Below are positions 1 to 11,022 of a DNA stretch of 64,000 nt, piece after piece; the stretch's first letter is position 1, and each line of letters opens with the position of its first letter. Position numbers and translations under genes: made by a program. This DNA is from Cylindrospermopsis curvispora GIHE-G1 (lineage in GTDB: Bacteria; Cyanobacteriota; Cyanobacteriia; Cyanobacteriales; Nostocaceae). Location of the stretch: the NCBI RefSeq assembly GCF_014489415.1, contig NZ_CP060822.1:1-64000 (forward strand), in the 5' to 3' direction. Below the pieces are notes generated by a model. The model was not told where the DNA came from. It did not search any database and saw only the letters and a program-made list of their open reading frames with translations.

Positions 1-1458
<1,458 letters not shown>

Positions 1459-1690
1459 TTAAGTCTGGGTTGTTTTGCGGCTTGATATACTTGACATATT
1501 GGTATTTTTATGCTTAGCTTGCCTACAAAACTGCCAGTAAATTAACCCAGTCAATTTTTAGATTAGAACTTTTTGTGGTAACGCTGTTGATTTATTAAGA
1601 AGTGTGACAATTTTGTGATTTATTCTGTGATTTCAATTTCTCCTCACTAATGCTAAACTGGGGGGAGTTAGGGTAGATAAAGGGATAGTT

Positions 1691-2122
1691 ATGAATTCCT
1701 CACTGTACCATGATGATTTTGTGCTGTGGACCCAAGAGCAAGCAAAAAAGCTGGAAGATAAGGATCTAGATGGTATTGACTGGATAAATATTAGGGAGGA
1801 GATCAGTACTTTGGGACGCAGTGAGAAACAAGATCTGCAAAACCGCTTAGAAGTCCTATTAGAACACCTATTAAAAAGATGCTATGTAAATAATACTTAT
1901 GAGAACCGAGGTTGGGAGTTAACTATTAAAGAACAACGCAGACAAATTAAGCGATTGTTTGCAGCCTCTCCCAGTCTCAAGAACTATTTTGGGGAAATTT
2001 TCCCAGAAACCTGGGAGGATGCCATATCAGATATAAGGGATATATATCCTGGTGTTGCACTCCCCACAACTTGTCCTTTCCCCCAGGATAGGTTATTAAC
2101 CGATTGTTTTTGGAACCAGTAG
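1691..2122 (+). CDS. DUF29 family protein
   Basis: A small soluble protein of 143 residues with the usual DUF29 layout: an N-terminal YHDDFVLWTQEQ segment, an acidic 'LDGIDWINIREEI' stretch, then a basic helical half rich in Arg and Lys (RRQIKRL). DUF29 proteins are very common in cyanobacteria, often in several copies, and their function is unknown. The start follows AGGGATAGTT. The gene stands alone, tail to tail with the PBP2 gene 15 bases away. Confidence 0.85.
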   Translation: MNSSLYHDDFVLWTQEQAKKLEDKDLDGIDWINIREEISTLGRSEKQDLQNRLEVLLEHLLKRCYVNNTYENRGWELTIKEQRRQIKRLFAASPSLKNYFGEIFPETWEDAISDIRDIYPGVALPTTCPFPQDRLLTDCFWNQ

Positions 2123-2137
2123 TGGTAGTGCAAATCC

Positions 2138-3931
2138 TTACTTACGCTTCCTGGCAAAATAATCTTCCAGAATTTCCAAAATCATCGGTGCAGCAACACT
2201 ACCACCACCACCACCAGAATGTTCCGCAAAAGCGACAATAACAATTTCTGGTTTGTCCGCAGGTGCATAAGCACCAAACCAGGCGTGATTTTGTTTCACC
2301 TTATTCTTCCATGCTTCCGCAGTACCACTTTTACCAGCTACTGGGGGGATATGAGGTTTATTTAAAACCTTACCTGTACCTTCAGTTATTACCTTTCGTA
2401 AACCATCCAGTAGGATCTTAATAGTTATAGGCTTCATATTTAATGAATCACGCCATTTTTTGGCATCTCCATTATCTTTTATCAAATGTGGTCTAACTCT
2501 GTAGCCACCATTAGCAGGTACGGCAAACATAACTGCCACTTGTAAAGGTGTGGTGAGAAGTGCACCTTGTCCTATGGTCATATTAATAGTGTCACCTATA
2601 CTCCAGGGAGTCTTCCAAGCCCTCTGTTTCCAATTGTCATCAGGTACTAAACCCCTAGCTTCTTCTGTAACAAAATCAAAACCGGTTTTTTTCCCAAATC
2701 CATATTTATGAGTCCATTCAATCAATGTGGGACCACCAATACCTTTGCCAATTTGATAGAAAAAGGTATCACTACTCCACTGCATTGCACCTACAAAACC
2801 AAGGGGGCCAAATCCCGCATGATTCCACTCCCCAAATCTGGTTCCACCAATAGTTAAAGAACCATAGGTTTGTAATACAGTATCAGGAGAAAACTTGCCT
2901 GACTCTATGGCCGCTGCAGTGGTCACAATTTTAAAGGTACTAGCGGGGGGAAACGCACTCAAAGCTCTATTAACTAGAGGGTGATCCGCACCCTGCACAC
3001 TTTCCCAGTCTCGCTGAGAAAGTCTTTGTTTGGAGAAAACATTCGGATCAAAAGTAGGATGGGACACCATGGCCAGCACTTCACCATTATTAGGATTAAG
3101 AGCAATTATTGAGCCATTACGCCTACCTAAAGCTTTTTCAGCGGCTTTTTGGATGTCTAAATCTATGGTTAAGTGTAAATCGTTACCTGCCCTGGCTTCT
3201 TTTTGACCTAACACCCGTAGAGGTCTACCAGCTCCATCCACTTCTACCTGTTGACCACCCCATTCACCTCGCAGTGTTTTTTCATGGGCTTTTTCCACGC
3301 CCATTTGACCAATCACATCACCAAGACGATAACCGTCTGATTTACGTTTTTTCAGTTGCTCCGCTGTTAATTCACGTGTATAACCAAGTACATGAGCTAA
3401 TTCTTTACCGTGGGGGTAGTATCTTACAGCGTCAGTATTTATTTCTACATTTGGCAATTCCGTCGCATATTCCTTTAGAGCTGTAATTTGAGCTTCATTT
3501 AAATGACGAGCGATACGAACTAGAGAAGAAGAATAAGCTCCAGCTTGTTCCAGCTTATCTTCTAAGTCCACCTGGGGGATATTGAGAATTCTCGATAAAC
3601 GAGGGCCAACAACAGACCAAGATGGTTTAGTGTGTGCCATGGGCCACAAATAAGCTGATCTTGGGTAGCGGGTGGTAGCTAATAGTTTGCCATTACGGTC
3701 AAAAATATTTCCTCTTTCTGGTTGTTTGGGAATTATTCGCACTCGGTTAGATTCTGCGCGTACCCGCATTTTGGGCCCTTGAATAATTTGTAAGTAGACC
3801 AAACGAGCAGTAATACCAGAGAGCATTAACAAGGTGAGTACTATTAAGTATATGGACTGTGGGCCACGCCCTATGGTGCGGTCACTTTTTTGAGTGTTTA
3901 CTGGCCGTGGTAATGGTGGTAATGTAATCAT
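2138..3931 (-). CDS. mrdA: Penicillin-binding protein 2 (class B peptidoglycan transpeptidase)
   Basis: Transpeptidase of the elongasome that cross-links peptidoglycan during side-wall growth; it is anchored in the inner membrane and acts in the periplasm. With the ATG at 3931 the protein has 597 residues, normal for the family. A further GTG start 23 codons upstream exists but adds residues not typical of homologues. One membrane helix lies near residues 25-45, followed by the PBP dimerisation domain and then the transpeptidase domain. The three active-site motifs are present: STFK (nucleophile Ser331), SSD near 386-388 and KSGT at 534-537. It is unlikely to be FtsI because of the PBP2-type GSI-ALNPNNGEVLAM and QGALLTTPLQ contexts. 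A Gly-rich SGGGGGS stretch lies just before the C-terminus. Confidence 0.93.
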   Translation of the reverse strand: MITLPPLPRPVNTQKSDRTIGRGPQSIYLIVLTLLMLSGITARLVYLQIIQGPKMRVRAESNRVRIIPKQPERGNIFDRNGKLLATTRYPRSAYLWPMAHTKPSWSVVGPRLSRILNIPQVDLEDKLEQAGAYSSSLVRIARHLNEAQITALKEYATELPNVEINTDAVRYYPHGKELAHVLGYTRELTAEQLKKRKSDGYRLGDVIGQMGVEKAHEKTLRGEWGGQQVEVDGAGRPLRVLGQKEARAGNDLHLTIDLDIQKAAEKALGRRNGSIIALNPNNGEVLAMVSHPTFDPNVFSKQRLSQRDWESVQGADHPLVNRALSAFPPASTFKIVTTAAAIESGKFSPDTVLQTYGSLTIGGTRFGEWNHAGFGPLGFVGAMQWSSDTFFYQIGKGIGGPTLIEWTHKYGFGKKTGFDFVTEEARGLVPDDNWKQRAWKTPWSIGDTINMTIGQGALLTTPLQVAVMFAVPANGGYRVRPHLIKDNGDAKKWRDSLNMKPITIKILLDGLRKVITEGTGKVLNKPHIPPVAGKSGTAEAWKNKVKQNHAWFGAYAPADKPEIVIVAFAEHSGGGGGSVAAPMILEILEDYFARKRK

Positions 3932-4019
3932 GATGGATAGGAAAATATGAGATGTAGAATATGTATTATTTAAAAACAAGAGTAGTTTAAAAGTTTCCAC
4001 TCTGCTCTAACATTACTGG

Positions 4020-4757
4020 TTAATCACCGGATGAGAAAAATAAAGGTAAGAGGAAAGCAGCAATAGTTCCCAATATCACTAGTAATTCAATCAAACTTAA
4101 AATTGTGTTACTTTGTAGCAACTGATAAAAGTTTGCCAAGCTTTGTCCATAATTATTAGTAACAGACCAATTACGTAAACGAGTTAACCAATGCTTGGGA
4201 CTGTCTTGAGTGCGTACTTGCCATGAAATCATGGAAAGCAGTAGTGGCGCACCACCAACTTTAGCAGACATTAAAAGGTGTATAGCCAAAGAACAAATTA
4301 GAATTAACCATGCTGTTAAATGGCAATAATACCAAATATGATCCAATTCTCCCAGTGGTAACCATTCTTCTTTCATCATTCTTCCAGACGTCACTGCTAA
4401 GACTGCAGCAATTAACATGAAGGTGTTTGCCAAACGTTGTAAACTTAGCCACCAAATTGGTTTATTAAATTGATTAGGTTGGGATATTTTCTGCAGCGAG
4501 TCAGCTTGCAATAAACGTATTTTTCCGCCATGGAAGCTATAAAGCGAAAACAGGGGTAATAAGAGTAAGAATAGTAAAGCAACAGTACCGTGTATATCTT
4601 GAATAGGATTGATTTTGGCGATGGGAAGACTGCCGAATCTTTTATCGAAGGTATTATATACTAAAAATCCAGTAATAATTGCAGCAAGCACTAAAATCCC
4701 ACTCAAGGAGTGTAGAATCCTCAAAATTAGCGGTTGATATGGTGTTGAACGACTCAT
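4020..4757 (-). CDS. Cytochrome b/b6-like di-haem membrane protein
   Basis: An integral membrane protein of 245 residues with about four to five predicted helices. His16 and His56 in the first two helices, and His146 and His160 in a later pair, are spaced as expected for b-type haem ligands in the cytochrome b561 / bacterial cytochrome b superfamily. A role in membrane electron transfer is inferred from family resemblance; no partner oxidoreductase is next to it. It lies 19 bases upstream of the PBP2 extended reading frame on the same strand, with no evidence of functional linkage. The exact subfamily is uncertain. Confidence 0.72.
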   Translation of the reverse strand: MSRSTPYQPLILRILHSLSGILVLAAIITGFLVYNTFDKRFGSLPIAKINPIQDIHGTVALLFLLLLPLFSLYSFHGGKIRLLQADSLQKISQPNQFNKPIWWLSLQRLANTFMLIAAVLAVTSGRMMKEEWLPLGELDHIWYYCHLTAWLILICSLAIHLLMSAKVGGAPLLLSMISWQVRTQDSPKHWLTRLRNWSVTNNYGQSLANFYQLLQSNTILSLIELLVILGTIAAFLLPLFFSSGD

Positions 4758-4794
4758 GAGTTAATGTTGGGTGTATTGGTGTCAATTCCTGTTA

Positions 4795-6627
4795 TTATAA
4801 TCGTTCCAATAGTTCCGGAATATAATCATAACCATCAACACCAATCACAGAGATGATTTTGCCTCGGTTTTTTCCCAGCAGCTCTTGAAAGCTATCCTTA
4901 CTTATTTGTCTGATCATAGTGTTCAATAGCACTGCTGGTTTGTGCCATTCTTGAGATGCTATCTGCTCTAATAGGTACACAGCTAGGGAACCTGTATAAA
5001 CTGCTTTCTCAAAATTCAACAATTGATAATAGGTTTCTGATAAGTAAGCTAGGTTACAACCCTGTGTATATAAGTCTCCAGTAACCTGGGCAGTCCTAAA
5101 ACCCATTTCTAAATATTTAATTGCTATTTGATGTTGTCCGATGACTAAGTGAGCAATACCCAGACTGCTAAAACACAAAGACTGGGTGGCAAGATCCTCT
5201 AATTTTTCCGCCAGTTTTAGTCCCCGCTCTAGGTAATTAATTGCCGATTCGTAAATTTCAGGTTCCAGGTTTTCCAATTGCCGTCCCTGCATAACTTCGC
5301 TGTAACCCAGATTTGCTAGGGCGTTACTTTCTCCAGTTTTATCTCCCTTTTGTCTGCTTAGTATTAAGGCTCTTTGACTATAACTTATTGCCTCTGCATA
5401 GTTTTTAATCTGCACATAGGTACGGGCTAAATGATTCAAATTAGCAATTTCACAGGGTGTGTCTTCGCCATTCCTGGCAATTTCTAAGGCCTGTTCATGA
5501 AAATTTAAAGAGCGAGAATAATTACCCATAGCACGCTGAGAATAACCTAACAAAGTTAAAATTCTGGCTTTTTCCTGTGTACCTGCTACAGTGTTTAATG
5601 GTGCATCCAAATAATCCAGCGCATCTCGCAGGTAACCACCCCAAAAGGAAGCAAAAATTCCCCCATAGAGGGGAAAATAGGAACGCTGGGCAAAAGCTCG
5701 CAATATTTGTAGAACGATTTGCGATGCACCATCCCTATATTTAGATTTTTGATTCTCCCAACCGTATGCTAGTTGACTCCAGATGACAGCAAAGGTTAAA
5801 AATGTAGCTATGGATAATTTTGGACCAGCTTGAATATCATAAACCTGCTGGTCAAACCAACTGACTAAACCTCGTTGTAGAAATTGTAAGATTATTGCCA
5901 GTTCTACCCAATCGCTTAAATTAATACCTGGTTGCTTTTGAGCGAATTCTATGGCGGAATCTTCCATGGCTAAAGTCTGAAACAATGATTGCGGTACTTC
6001 ACTTTTCACCAGTTTTGCCCAACTGGCCCAAGGACCACTTTCCCCCGGTATCCCACCAAATCCCAGTAAGTTTTTTTGTTCATACATCCAACTCAATAGG
6101 TTCTCTTGTATCCGTTGCCAACTGCTGACACCCCGGCCAATTCCCTCACATATTTCCTTTATATCCCTATTAACTGTACTAAACTGATCTAATGATTTAG
6201 CTATTTGTTGCAGTTGGGACAGGTTTAAAGCATGTTTTTGATTGGGATCTAAGTATCGTAAAAATTCAGTTAAATTTTCTTCAGTACTAGCACTGATAAT
6301 TTCTCTTACTGCTGATGTAATTACCTCTGTGGCCTGGTTTTGCTCCTCCCACCGCTGCCATTGACTTTGAACCGTTCTTATTGCCCTTAAACTACGATTG
6401 GCTTTGCCTCTTTTGGTCTCATCTTTCTCATTTTCTACTTGAAGTTGTATATCCCTGGTGCGATCGCTCAGAGCTAATTCAAATACCTCCCCCGTATCTA
6501 CACTTATACCGTTGAGTAACATTTGGTAAATTTGATCCACGGAGCTAATTTTGCCTTTTAGTGTGTTACTGACTATCTCGTCGATTAAAGCTAGGTAGCG
6601 ATCGCGTAAAGGAAGAGATTCGGACAT
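4795..6627 (-). CDS. Tetratricopeptide-repeat protein
   Basis: A protein of about 610 residues with no recognisable catalytic domain. The N-terminal 330 residues are helical with no clear family. From about residue 340 to 550 there are several tandem TPR units (for example YSRSLNFHEQALEIARNG, YAEAISYSQRALILSRQ, AINYLERGLKLAEKLED), as in protein-protein scaffold proteins. The ATG at 6627 gives MSESLPLRDRY, which looks like the normal start; in-frame ATG at 6669 and TTG at 6699 are alternatives that would overlap the preceding gene. It probably shares a transcript with the Ap4A phosphorylase gene directly upstream. Function unknown. Confidence 0.8.
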   Translation of the reverse strand: MSESLPLRDRYLALIDEIVSNTLKGKISSVDQIYQMLLNGISVDTGEVFELALSDRTRDIQLQVENEKDETKRGKANRSLRAIRTVQSQWQRWEEQNQATEVITSAVREIISASTEENLTEFLRYLDPNQKHALNLSQLQQIAKSLDQFSTVNRDIKEICEGIGRGVSSWQRIQENLLSWMYEQKNLLGFGGIPGESGPWASWAKLVKSEVPQSLFQTLAMEDSAIEFAQKQPGINLSDWVELAIILQFLQRGLVSWFDQQVYDIQAGPKLSIATFLTFAVIWSQLAYGWENQKSKYRDGASQIVLQILRAFAQRSYFPLYGGIFASFWGGYLRDALDYLDAPLNTVAGTQEKARILTLLGYSQRAMGNYSRSLNFHEQALEIARNGEDTPCEIANLNHLARTYVQIKNYAEAISYSQRALILSRQKGDKTGESNALANLGYSEVMQGRQLENLEPEIYESAINYLERGLKLAEKLEDLATQSLCFSSLGIAHLVIGQHQIAIKYLEMGFRTAQVTGDLYTQGCNLAYLSETYYQLLNFEKAVYTGSLAVYLLEQIASQEWHKPAVLLNTMIRQISKDSFQELLGKNRGKIISVIGVDGYDYIPELLERL

Positions 6628-6679
6628 AGGGAGATTAGAAACAGGTGAAGATAGAAATCCTATAGACATAATAACATTT

Positions 6680-7564
6680 TTAGATATTGGATATGGCAAC
6701 GTTCTTTAAAATATTCATAGGGCCAATGTCCTTAACTAGCTGCATTTGTGCGGAATTTTTAACCAATAAACTACCTGCAAAGCCCAGGGAATTGACAGGA
6801 ATGGAGACAAAATCCTCCTTTAATCTTGGTACAACCAACATCCAATTTCGGGTTGCCAGAAAATTGTAGGCTGCGGATTGTTTACGATCATCAGTTGCTG
6901 TAATGCTGACCATATCTAACAAAGCATAATACTTGGATAGGATATCTTGAGGAGTTTCATTGGGGGAAAAAGTAGTGAAAGCATGAAGGAAAGGAAATGC
7001 TGGTATGGTAGTAATGCCATTTTCCAACTTAGCTGTAGCCAATAATGGTGCTATGGGAATTTCAGTTCCAGCTAGGGGAATAATTTGTAAATGTTTATGG
7101 CGCTGACTAGCACCAGCAACCTTACCGCCATTATAGAATGCCAGTCCATCAAATTCTGCTAAACAGGCCCACATTGCTGCAAAATCTTCCCCGGTCAGGA
7201 GACTCTCTTGTTCTACGAAAGCACGGGTAATAATCAATAGGTGATAATCAACCACATTGAACTTATTCAATATACAAACATGAGTTTCTGAGATATCAGC
7301 TACAAATAGATCTTCTTGATATGGCAGAAAAGGGTTAAAGTCTGTTCCGTAAACCTTAATAGTTTGGTCTTGTTTTTTTTGGGCACTTTGTTTGCAATTC
7401 AGGTTAGACAATATTCGTACTAAAAAGATTACTCCATCTTGTTCAATGAATTCAGACTCAGTAGATACGGGTGTGAGCGCACCGCAATGTAAAGCATGCT
7501 GAGTAGTTTCTTGGAGTTTTTTCCACAATGTCCCAGGAGGGAGTAAGATTTGACTGTGTGTCAT
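6680..7564 (-). CDS. ATP adenylyltransferase / Ap4A phosphorylase (HIT superfamily)
   Basis: Degrades diadenosine tetraphosphate by phosphorolysis to ADP plus ATP; cytosolic. The 294 residues carry the GalT/HIT-type nucleotide-binding motif with His156-Lys-His158-Leu-Gln160 (context GASQRHKHLQ), where the second His is the expected nucleophile. The preceding NPFLPYQEDLFV and HLLIITRAFVEQ segments are characteristic of cyanobacterial and yeast Apa1/Apa2 proteins, and the C-terminal ATP_transf part (SAAYNFLATRNWMLVVPR) is intact. The TPR gene follows at once on the same strand. Confidence 0.9.
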   Translation of the reverse strand: MTHSQILLPPGTLWKKLQETTQHALHCGALTPVSTESEFIEQDGVIFLVRILSNLNCKQSAQKKQDQTIKVYGTDFNPFLPYQEDLFVADISETHVCILNKFNVVDYHLLIITRAFVEQESLLTGEDFAAMWACLAEFDGLAFYNGGKVAGASQRHKHLQIIPLAGTEIPIAPLLATAKLENGITTIPAFPFLHAFTTFSPNETPQDILSKYYALLDMVSITATDDRKQSAAYNFLATRNWMLVVPRLKEDFVSIPVNSLGFAGSLLVKNSAQMQLVKDIGPMNILKNVAISNI

Positions 7565-7660
7565 GGAAAACGATTCTGGGAGAGGTTCAATCAGTTCTCA
7601 TGATAAGTGACATCATAACTAACAAAGTGTTGAAACTAAAGAAATATTAATCATTAAAAC

Positions 7661-7981
7661 ATGAAAGTTATTTTTTTGTACGTTACATGTAAAGATCGGG
7701 ATGAAGCTCTTAGTATAGGTAAGCTACTAGTGCAAGAGCATCTTGTAGCCTGTGCTAACATAGTAGAAAGTATGGATAGTATCTACTGGTGGAATAGTGA
7801 AATACAGGTAGAAAGAGAAGCAATTTTAATTATGAAATCTCGCCAAGACCTATTTACACAAATAAATGACAAGATAAATTCCGTACATTCCTACGATACA
7901 CCTTGTATTGTGGCTGTGCCAATTGATTATATAAGTGAGACTTATTTAAGCTGGCTAATGAAAGAAACAAAAACATTATAA
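7661..7981 (+). CDS. cutA: Divalent-cation tolerance protein CutA
   Basis: A small trimeric PII-like cytosolic protein of 106 residues. The family motifs are all present: VTCKDRDEALSIGKLLV, LVACANI, SIYWW near the middle, the ILIMKSR strand, HSYDTPCIVAVPI and the C-terminal YLSWL. CutA was named from copper tolerance in E. coli, but its biochemical role in cyanobacteria is unsettled. It is a single gene between two leftward genes. Confidence 0.95.
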   Translation: MKVIFLYVTCKDRDEALSIGKLLVQEHLVACANIVESMDSIYWWNSEIQVEREAILIMKSRQDLFTQINDKINSVHSYDTPCIVAVPIDYISETYLSWLMKETKTL

Positions 7982-8005
7982 AATATGCGAGCAAAAAACA
8001 TTGAA

Positions 8006-8782
8006 CTACTTTAACAACTGCATAGCATCATTGAAAAATTGACGATATAGATATCTAGTAATGAAAATTGCCGTTAGTAAATTAACCAGGACTACCATAA
8101 AAACGATAAGAATTTGGTAGGATAAGGCTTCCAGCGGTGACATACCTGCCAGTAATTGTCCGCTACTAAAAGTAGGTATGGTTACCATCCCCATGAACAT
8201 CATTTGATTAAGTGTGGGAAAAAGAGCTGTTCTAATTGCGTCTCGGCGATATTGACTAACAGCTTGTTGTGGCGTTGCGCCTAAACTCAGATGGGTTTCG
8301 ATTTCTTGAGGAAATTGACGAATACTGCTAACTAATCTTTCCCCTGCTACTGCTGCTGCATTCATGGCATTGGCAAGCAATATAGCGGATATAGGAATTA
8401 AATAACGTGGTTCATACCATAGATCAGGTTTAATAATGAGAAAGTTTATATAAATAAGAATTAGTGATGTACTGACAAAAATAGTTGTCCAAACCAGGGG
8501 AAGTAAGAAAGAAACTTTTGTACTGATACGGTTTCTGGCTACAATAGCTGTAATTGTCAACATAACCAGGAAAAACCCCCCAATAACCCAAACATTATCA
8601 GTGGCAAAAACGAAATCTAAAACGTATGCCAACACGACCAATTGGAAAAAGCTTCGCAACCCTGCTATGACTAGGTTTAATTCCAGTCCCAATTTTTCCC
8701 AGACGGATAAACCAATGGTAATAGCCATTAAACCCAGAGCAAAACCCAAATCTGTAATGTCCAACTTAACTAAATCTGACAT
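8006..8782 (-). CDS. ABC transporter permease of the FetB / UPF0014 family
   Basis: An integral inner-membrane protein of 258 residues with about seven hydrophobic helices. The conserved UPF0014 block is visible: IPISAILLANAMNAAAVAGERL, followed by LSLGATPQQAV and the TLNQMMFMGMVTIPTFSSGQ segment. In E. coli the FetAB pair exports iron; the ATPase FetA is not next to this gene, so the substrate here is inferred only from family membership. Convergent with cutA, separated by 24 bases. Confidence 0.87.
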   Translation of the reverse strand: MSDLVKLDITDLGFALGLMAITIGLSVWEKLGLELNLVIAGLRSFFQLVVLAYVLDFVFATDNVWVIGGFFLVMLTITAIVARNRISTKVSFLLPLVWTTIFVSTSLILIYINFLIIKPDLWYEPRYLIPISAILLANAMNAAAVAGERLVSSIRQFPQEIETHLSLGATPQQAVSQYRRDAIRTALFPTLNQMMFMGMVTIPTFSSGQLLAGMSPLEALSYQILIVFMVVLVNLLTAIFITRYLYRQFFNDAMQLLK

Positions 8783-8912
8783 AGTTCAGTAATACTAGTA
8801 TATGACCATATAATAAATAGTATGACTAACCAGTACAATTAGAATAGGCGAAAATAATAGCCATTCCTATTAGAACAATACTTTTCGGTCTGATCCCTAT
8901 CCCGCAATTAAG

Positions 8913-10070
8913 ATGAAAACCATGATCCAAGGTGTAAATTCCGTTCCCGCATTTGATATCAAACAGCAATATTCGGCCATTGAGTCCAAAATTAGTCGTG
9001 CTGTGTTAGAGGTTCTCAGTTCCGGACGTTACATTGGTGGCCCTGGAGTGGAGGGGTTTGAACAGCAATTTGCTGCTTATCATGGTGTTAACGAGTGTGT
9101 AGCTTGTAATTCCGGTACTGATGCCTTGTATTTATCGCTACGTGCTTTGGATATTGGGGCGGGGGACGAGGTGATTACCACACCCTTTAGCTTTTTTGCG
9201 ACCACGGAAGTGATTAGTGCGGTAGGGGCTACACCTGTATTTGTAGATATTGAACCCACTACGTTTAACTTGGATGTGAGCAAAATTTCAGCAGCTATTA
9301 CCAAAAAAACTAAAGCTATAATGCCCGTGCACCTGTTTGGGTTGCCTGTGGATATGAAAGCTTTGATGGAGATTGCTCACTCCCATAATTTAGCTGTTAT
9401 TGAGGATTGCGCTCAAGCTACAGGTGCGAGTTGGGAGGGAAAAAAGGTTGGCAGTATGGGAAATATTGGGTGTTTTAGCTTTTATCCCACTAAAAATTTG
9501 GGGGGTTGTGGTGATGGGGGAGCAATCACCACTAACGATAGAGAAATAGCGAACAAAATTAGACTCTTAAAAGAACATGGTAGCAAGACAAGATATATTC
9601 ATGAGGAAGTAGGTGTAAATAGTCGTTTAGATGCTCTCCAAGCTGCAATCTTGCAAATCAAACTACCCTATTTGGATATTTGGAATGAACAACGGCAAAA
9701 AATAGCCGCCTATTATTATCAACATCTGGGGCAAATTTCTGGGATTACCGCACCGCAAGAATTATTGGGGGGGATAGGAGTTTGGAATCAATATACTATT
9801 CGCGTTTCCAGTCAAGATAGAAATGGTGCTAGTTCTAAATATAGGGACTGGGTGAGAACTGCGCTACAAGAAAGGGGAGTGAGCACCATGGTCTATTACC
9901 CTGTACCTTTACACTTGCAACCAGTGTATCAATGTTTAGGTTATGAGTGTGGAAAATTGCCAGTGTGTGAAGCAGCTTGTCATCAAGTTATATCCTTACC
10001 TATGTTCCCAGAACTGACTCAGGAACAGCAAGACAGGGTGATTTATAGCTTGAAGGACTGTTTGAGTTAG
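8913..10070 (+). CDS. DegT/DnrJ/EryC1/StrS-family PLP aminotransferase
   Basis: A sugar aminotransferase fold of 385 residues that transfers an amino group to a keto-sugar nucleotide. The PLP-binding lysine is Lys194 in SFYPTKNLGGCGDGG; SGTDAL near residue 68 binds the cofactor phosphate, and the EDCAQATGA block contacts the pyridine ring. It resembles ArnB/WecE/QdtB-type enzymes that supply amino sugars to surface glycans. No other sugar gene is adjacent; the polysaccharide locus of this window is 43 kb away. A second possible start is the Met at residue 4. Confidence 0.92.
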   Translation: MKTMIQGVNSVPAFDIKQQYSAIESKISRAVLEVLSSGRYIGGPGVEGFEQQFAAYHGVNECVACNSGTDALYLSLRALDIGAGDEVITTPFSFFATTEVISAVGATPVFVDIEPTTFNLDVSKISAAITKKTKAIMPVHLFGLPVDMKALMEIAHSHNLAVIEDCAQATGASWEGKKVGSMGNIGCFSFYPTKNLGGCGDGGAITTNDREIANKIRLLKEHGSKTRYIHEEVGVNSRLDALQAAILQIKLPYLDIWNEQRQKIAAYYYQHLGQISGITAPQELLGGIGVWNQYTIRVSSQDRNGASSKYRDWVRTALQERGVSTMVYYPVPLHLQPVYQCLGYECGKLPVCEAACHQVISLPMFPELTQEQQDRVIYSLKDCLS

Positions 10071-10080
10071 TTGAATATGG

Positions 10081-10099
10081 GTTTGGTCCAGGACCAAAC
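10081..10099. terminator. Hairpin between convergent genes
   Basis: A perfect inverted repeat GTTTGGTCC / GGACCAAAC separated by one base lies between the ends of the aminotransferase gene and ycf23, which converge. No T-run follows on either strand, so termination is inferred from position only. Confidence 0.35.
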
Positions 10100-10126
10100 A
10101 CCCTTTAAGAATTCTCTGACAACCGC

Positions 10127-10873
10127 TTACACAGGTGAGCTAATGTTACTATTAGATAGGGATTCTACTAGAGAGCGCACAGAGGCAATCATAGCAATTT
10201 CACTGTTAAGTTGATTAATCGCAGATCCTACGCCCACACCAGCAGCGCCAGCAGCTACAGCTAGGGGTGCGGTGACATTGGAAATACCAGAAGCGCACAA
10301 AACAGGGATGGACACAGCGCGAGAAATTTCAAATGTTGCTGCTAGGGTGGGAGCAGCTTTTTCAATTAAACCCAGGGTCCCAGCATGGGTTGGTTGACTA
10401 CTAGTCCCCCCTTCGGTTTGAATAATGTCAGCACCAGCTTGAACCAGGGCTTCAGCTAGTTGCACCTGTTGGTCTAGGGTGAGAATATGGGGAACAGTCA
10501 CAGATAGGGTTATTTCGGGCAGTAAGGCGCGAGTTTTGTGGGTTAGGGATAAAACCTCATCTGCTTCAAATTTGCGACCTTGAGCGTAAAATGAGTCAAA
10601 GTTACCAATTTCGATTAAATCAGCACCAGCACTTACAGCTAGGACAAATTGTTCCGGTTCCACAGCAGATACACAAATTGGTAGGCTGGTTAAACTTTTG
10701 GCTAAATGGATTAATCTTTGGTCAGCAGCAATATCAACGAAGGTCGCACCGCCTAAATCTGCTGCTTTCACTGTAGCAGCTACACTTTCAGAGTTGAAGT
10801 TATTTAAACCGCTAATTACTTTTAAAACGTTGCGACGGAGAAAGGCATTTTGCAGCTGGGGAAGCATGATCAT
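10127..10873 (-). CDS. ycf23: Ycf23 / DUF561 protein
   Basis: A TIM-barrel-like protein of 248 residues conserved in cyanobacteria and in plastid genomes of red-lineage algae, where it is called Ycf23. Recognisable blocks are LKVISGLNNF at the N-terminus, ATFVDIAAD, the AGADLIEIGNFDSFY strand, QAGADIIQTEGG and the AGAAGVGVGSAIN phosphate-loop-like segment. Biochemical function unknown. The start could be the ATG at 10873 or the one two codons later. It is divergent from the aldolase gene, with a short dispersed repeat in the shared upstream region. Confidence 0.9.
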   Translation of the reverse strand: MIMLPQLQNAFLRRNVLKVISGLNNFNSESVAATVKAADLGGATFVDIAADQRLIHLAKSLTSLPICVSAVEPEQFVLAVSAGADLIEIGNFDSFYAQGRKFEADEVLSLTHKTRALLPEITLSVTVPHILTLDQQVQLAEALVQAGADIIQTEGGTSSQPTHAGTLGLIEKAAPTLAATFEISRAVSIPVLCASGISNVTAPLAVAAGAAGVGVGSAINQLNSEIAMIASVRSLVESLSNSNISSPV

Positions 10874-10949
10874 AGTTTTTATTTCTGGTATTTTTGGACT
10901 ATTTCAAGGTAGAACTATTTTTACACCTTCTGGAGATATTCCACAAGAC

Positions 10950-11003
10950 TAAGTAGGGAGGCACAATCATTTGTCTTATATTTAATTCCACCCACCCACT
11001 TAA
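10950..11003. repeat. Short MITE-like dispersed repeat, copy 1
   Basis: A roughly 54-bp element that begins TAAGTAGGGAGGCACAAT and ends CCCACCCACTTAA; its ends are imperfect inverted repeats (AAGTAGGGAGG against AAGTGGGTGGG). A longer copy lies at 15337-15400 and a fragment lies inside a gene at 23067-23097. Here it sits between two divergent genes, just before the aldolase start. It is non-coding and has no transposase. Confidence 0.75.
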
Positions 11004-11022
11004 CTCTCGAGATAGTTGCCCT

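Noticed and set aside
3109-3486. 125-codon plus-strand frame inside the PBP2 gene
   Set aside because: It lies wholly antisense to a well-supported gene and has no ribosome site or family.
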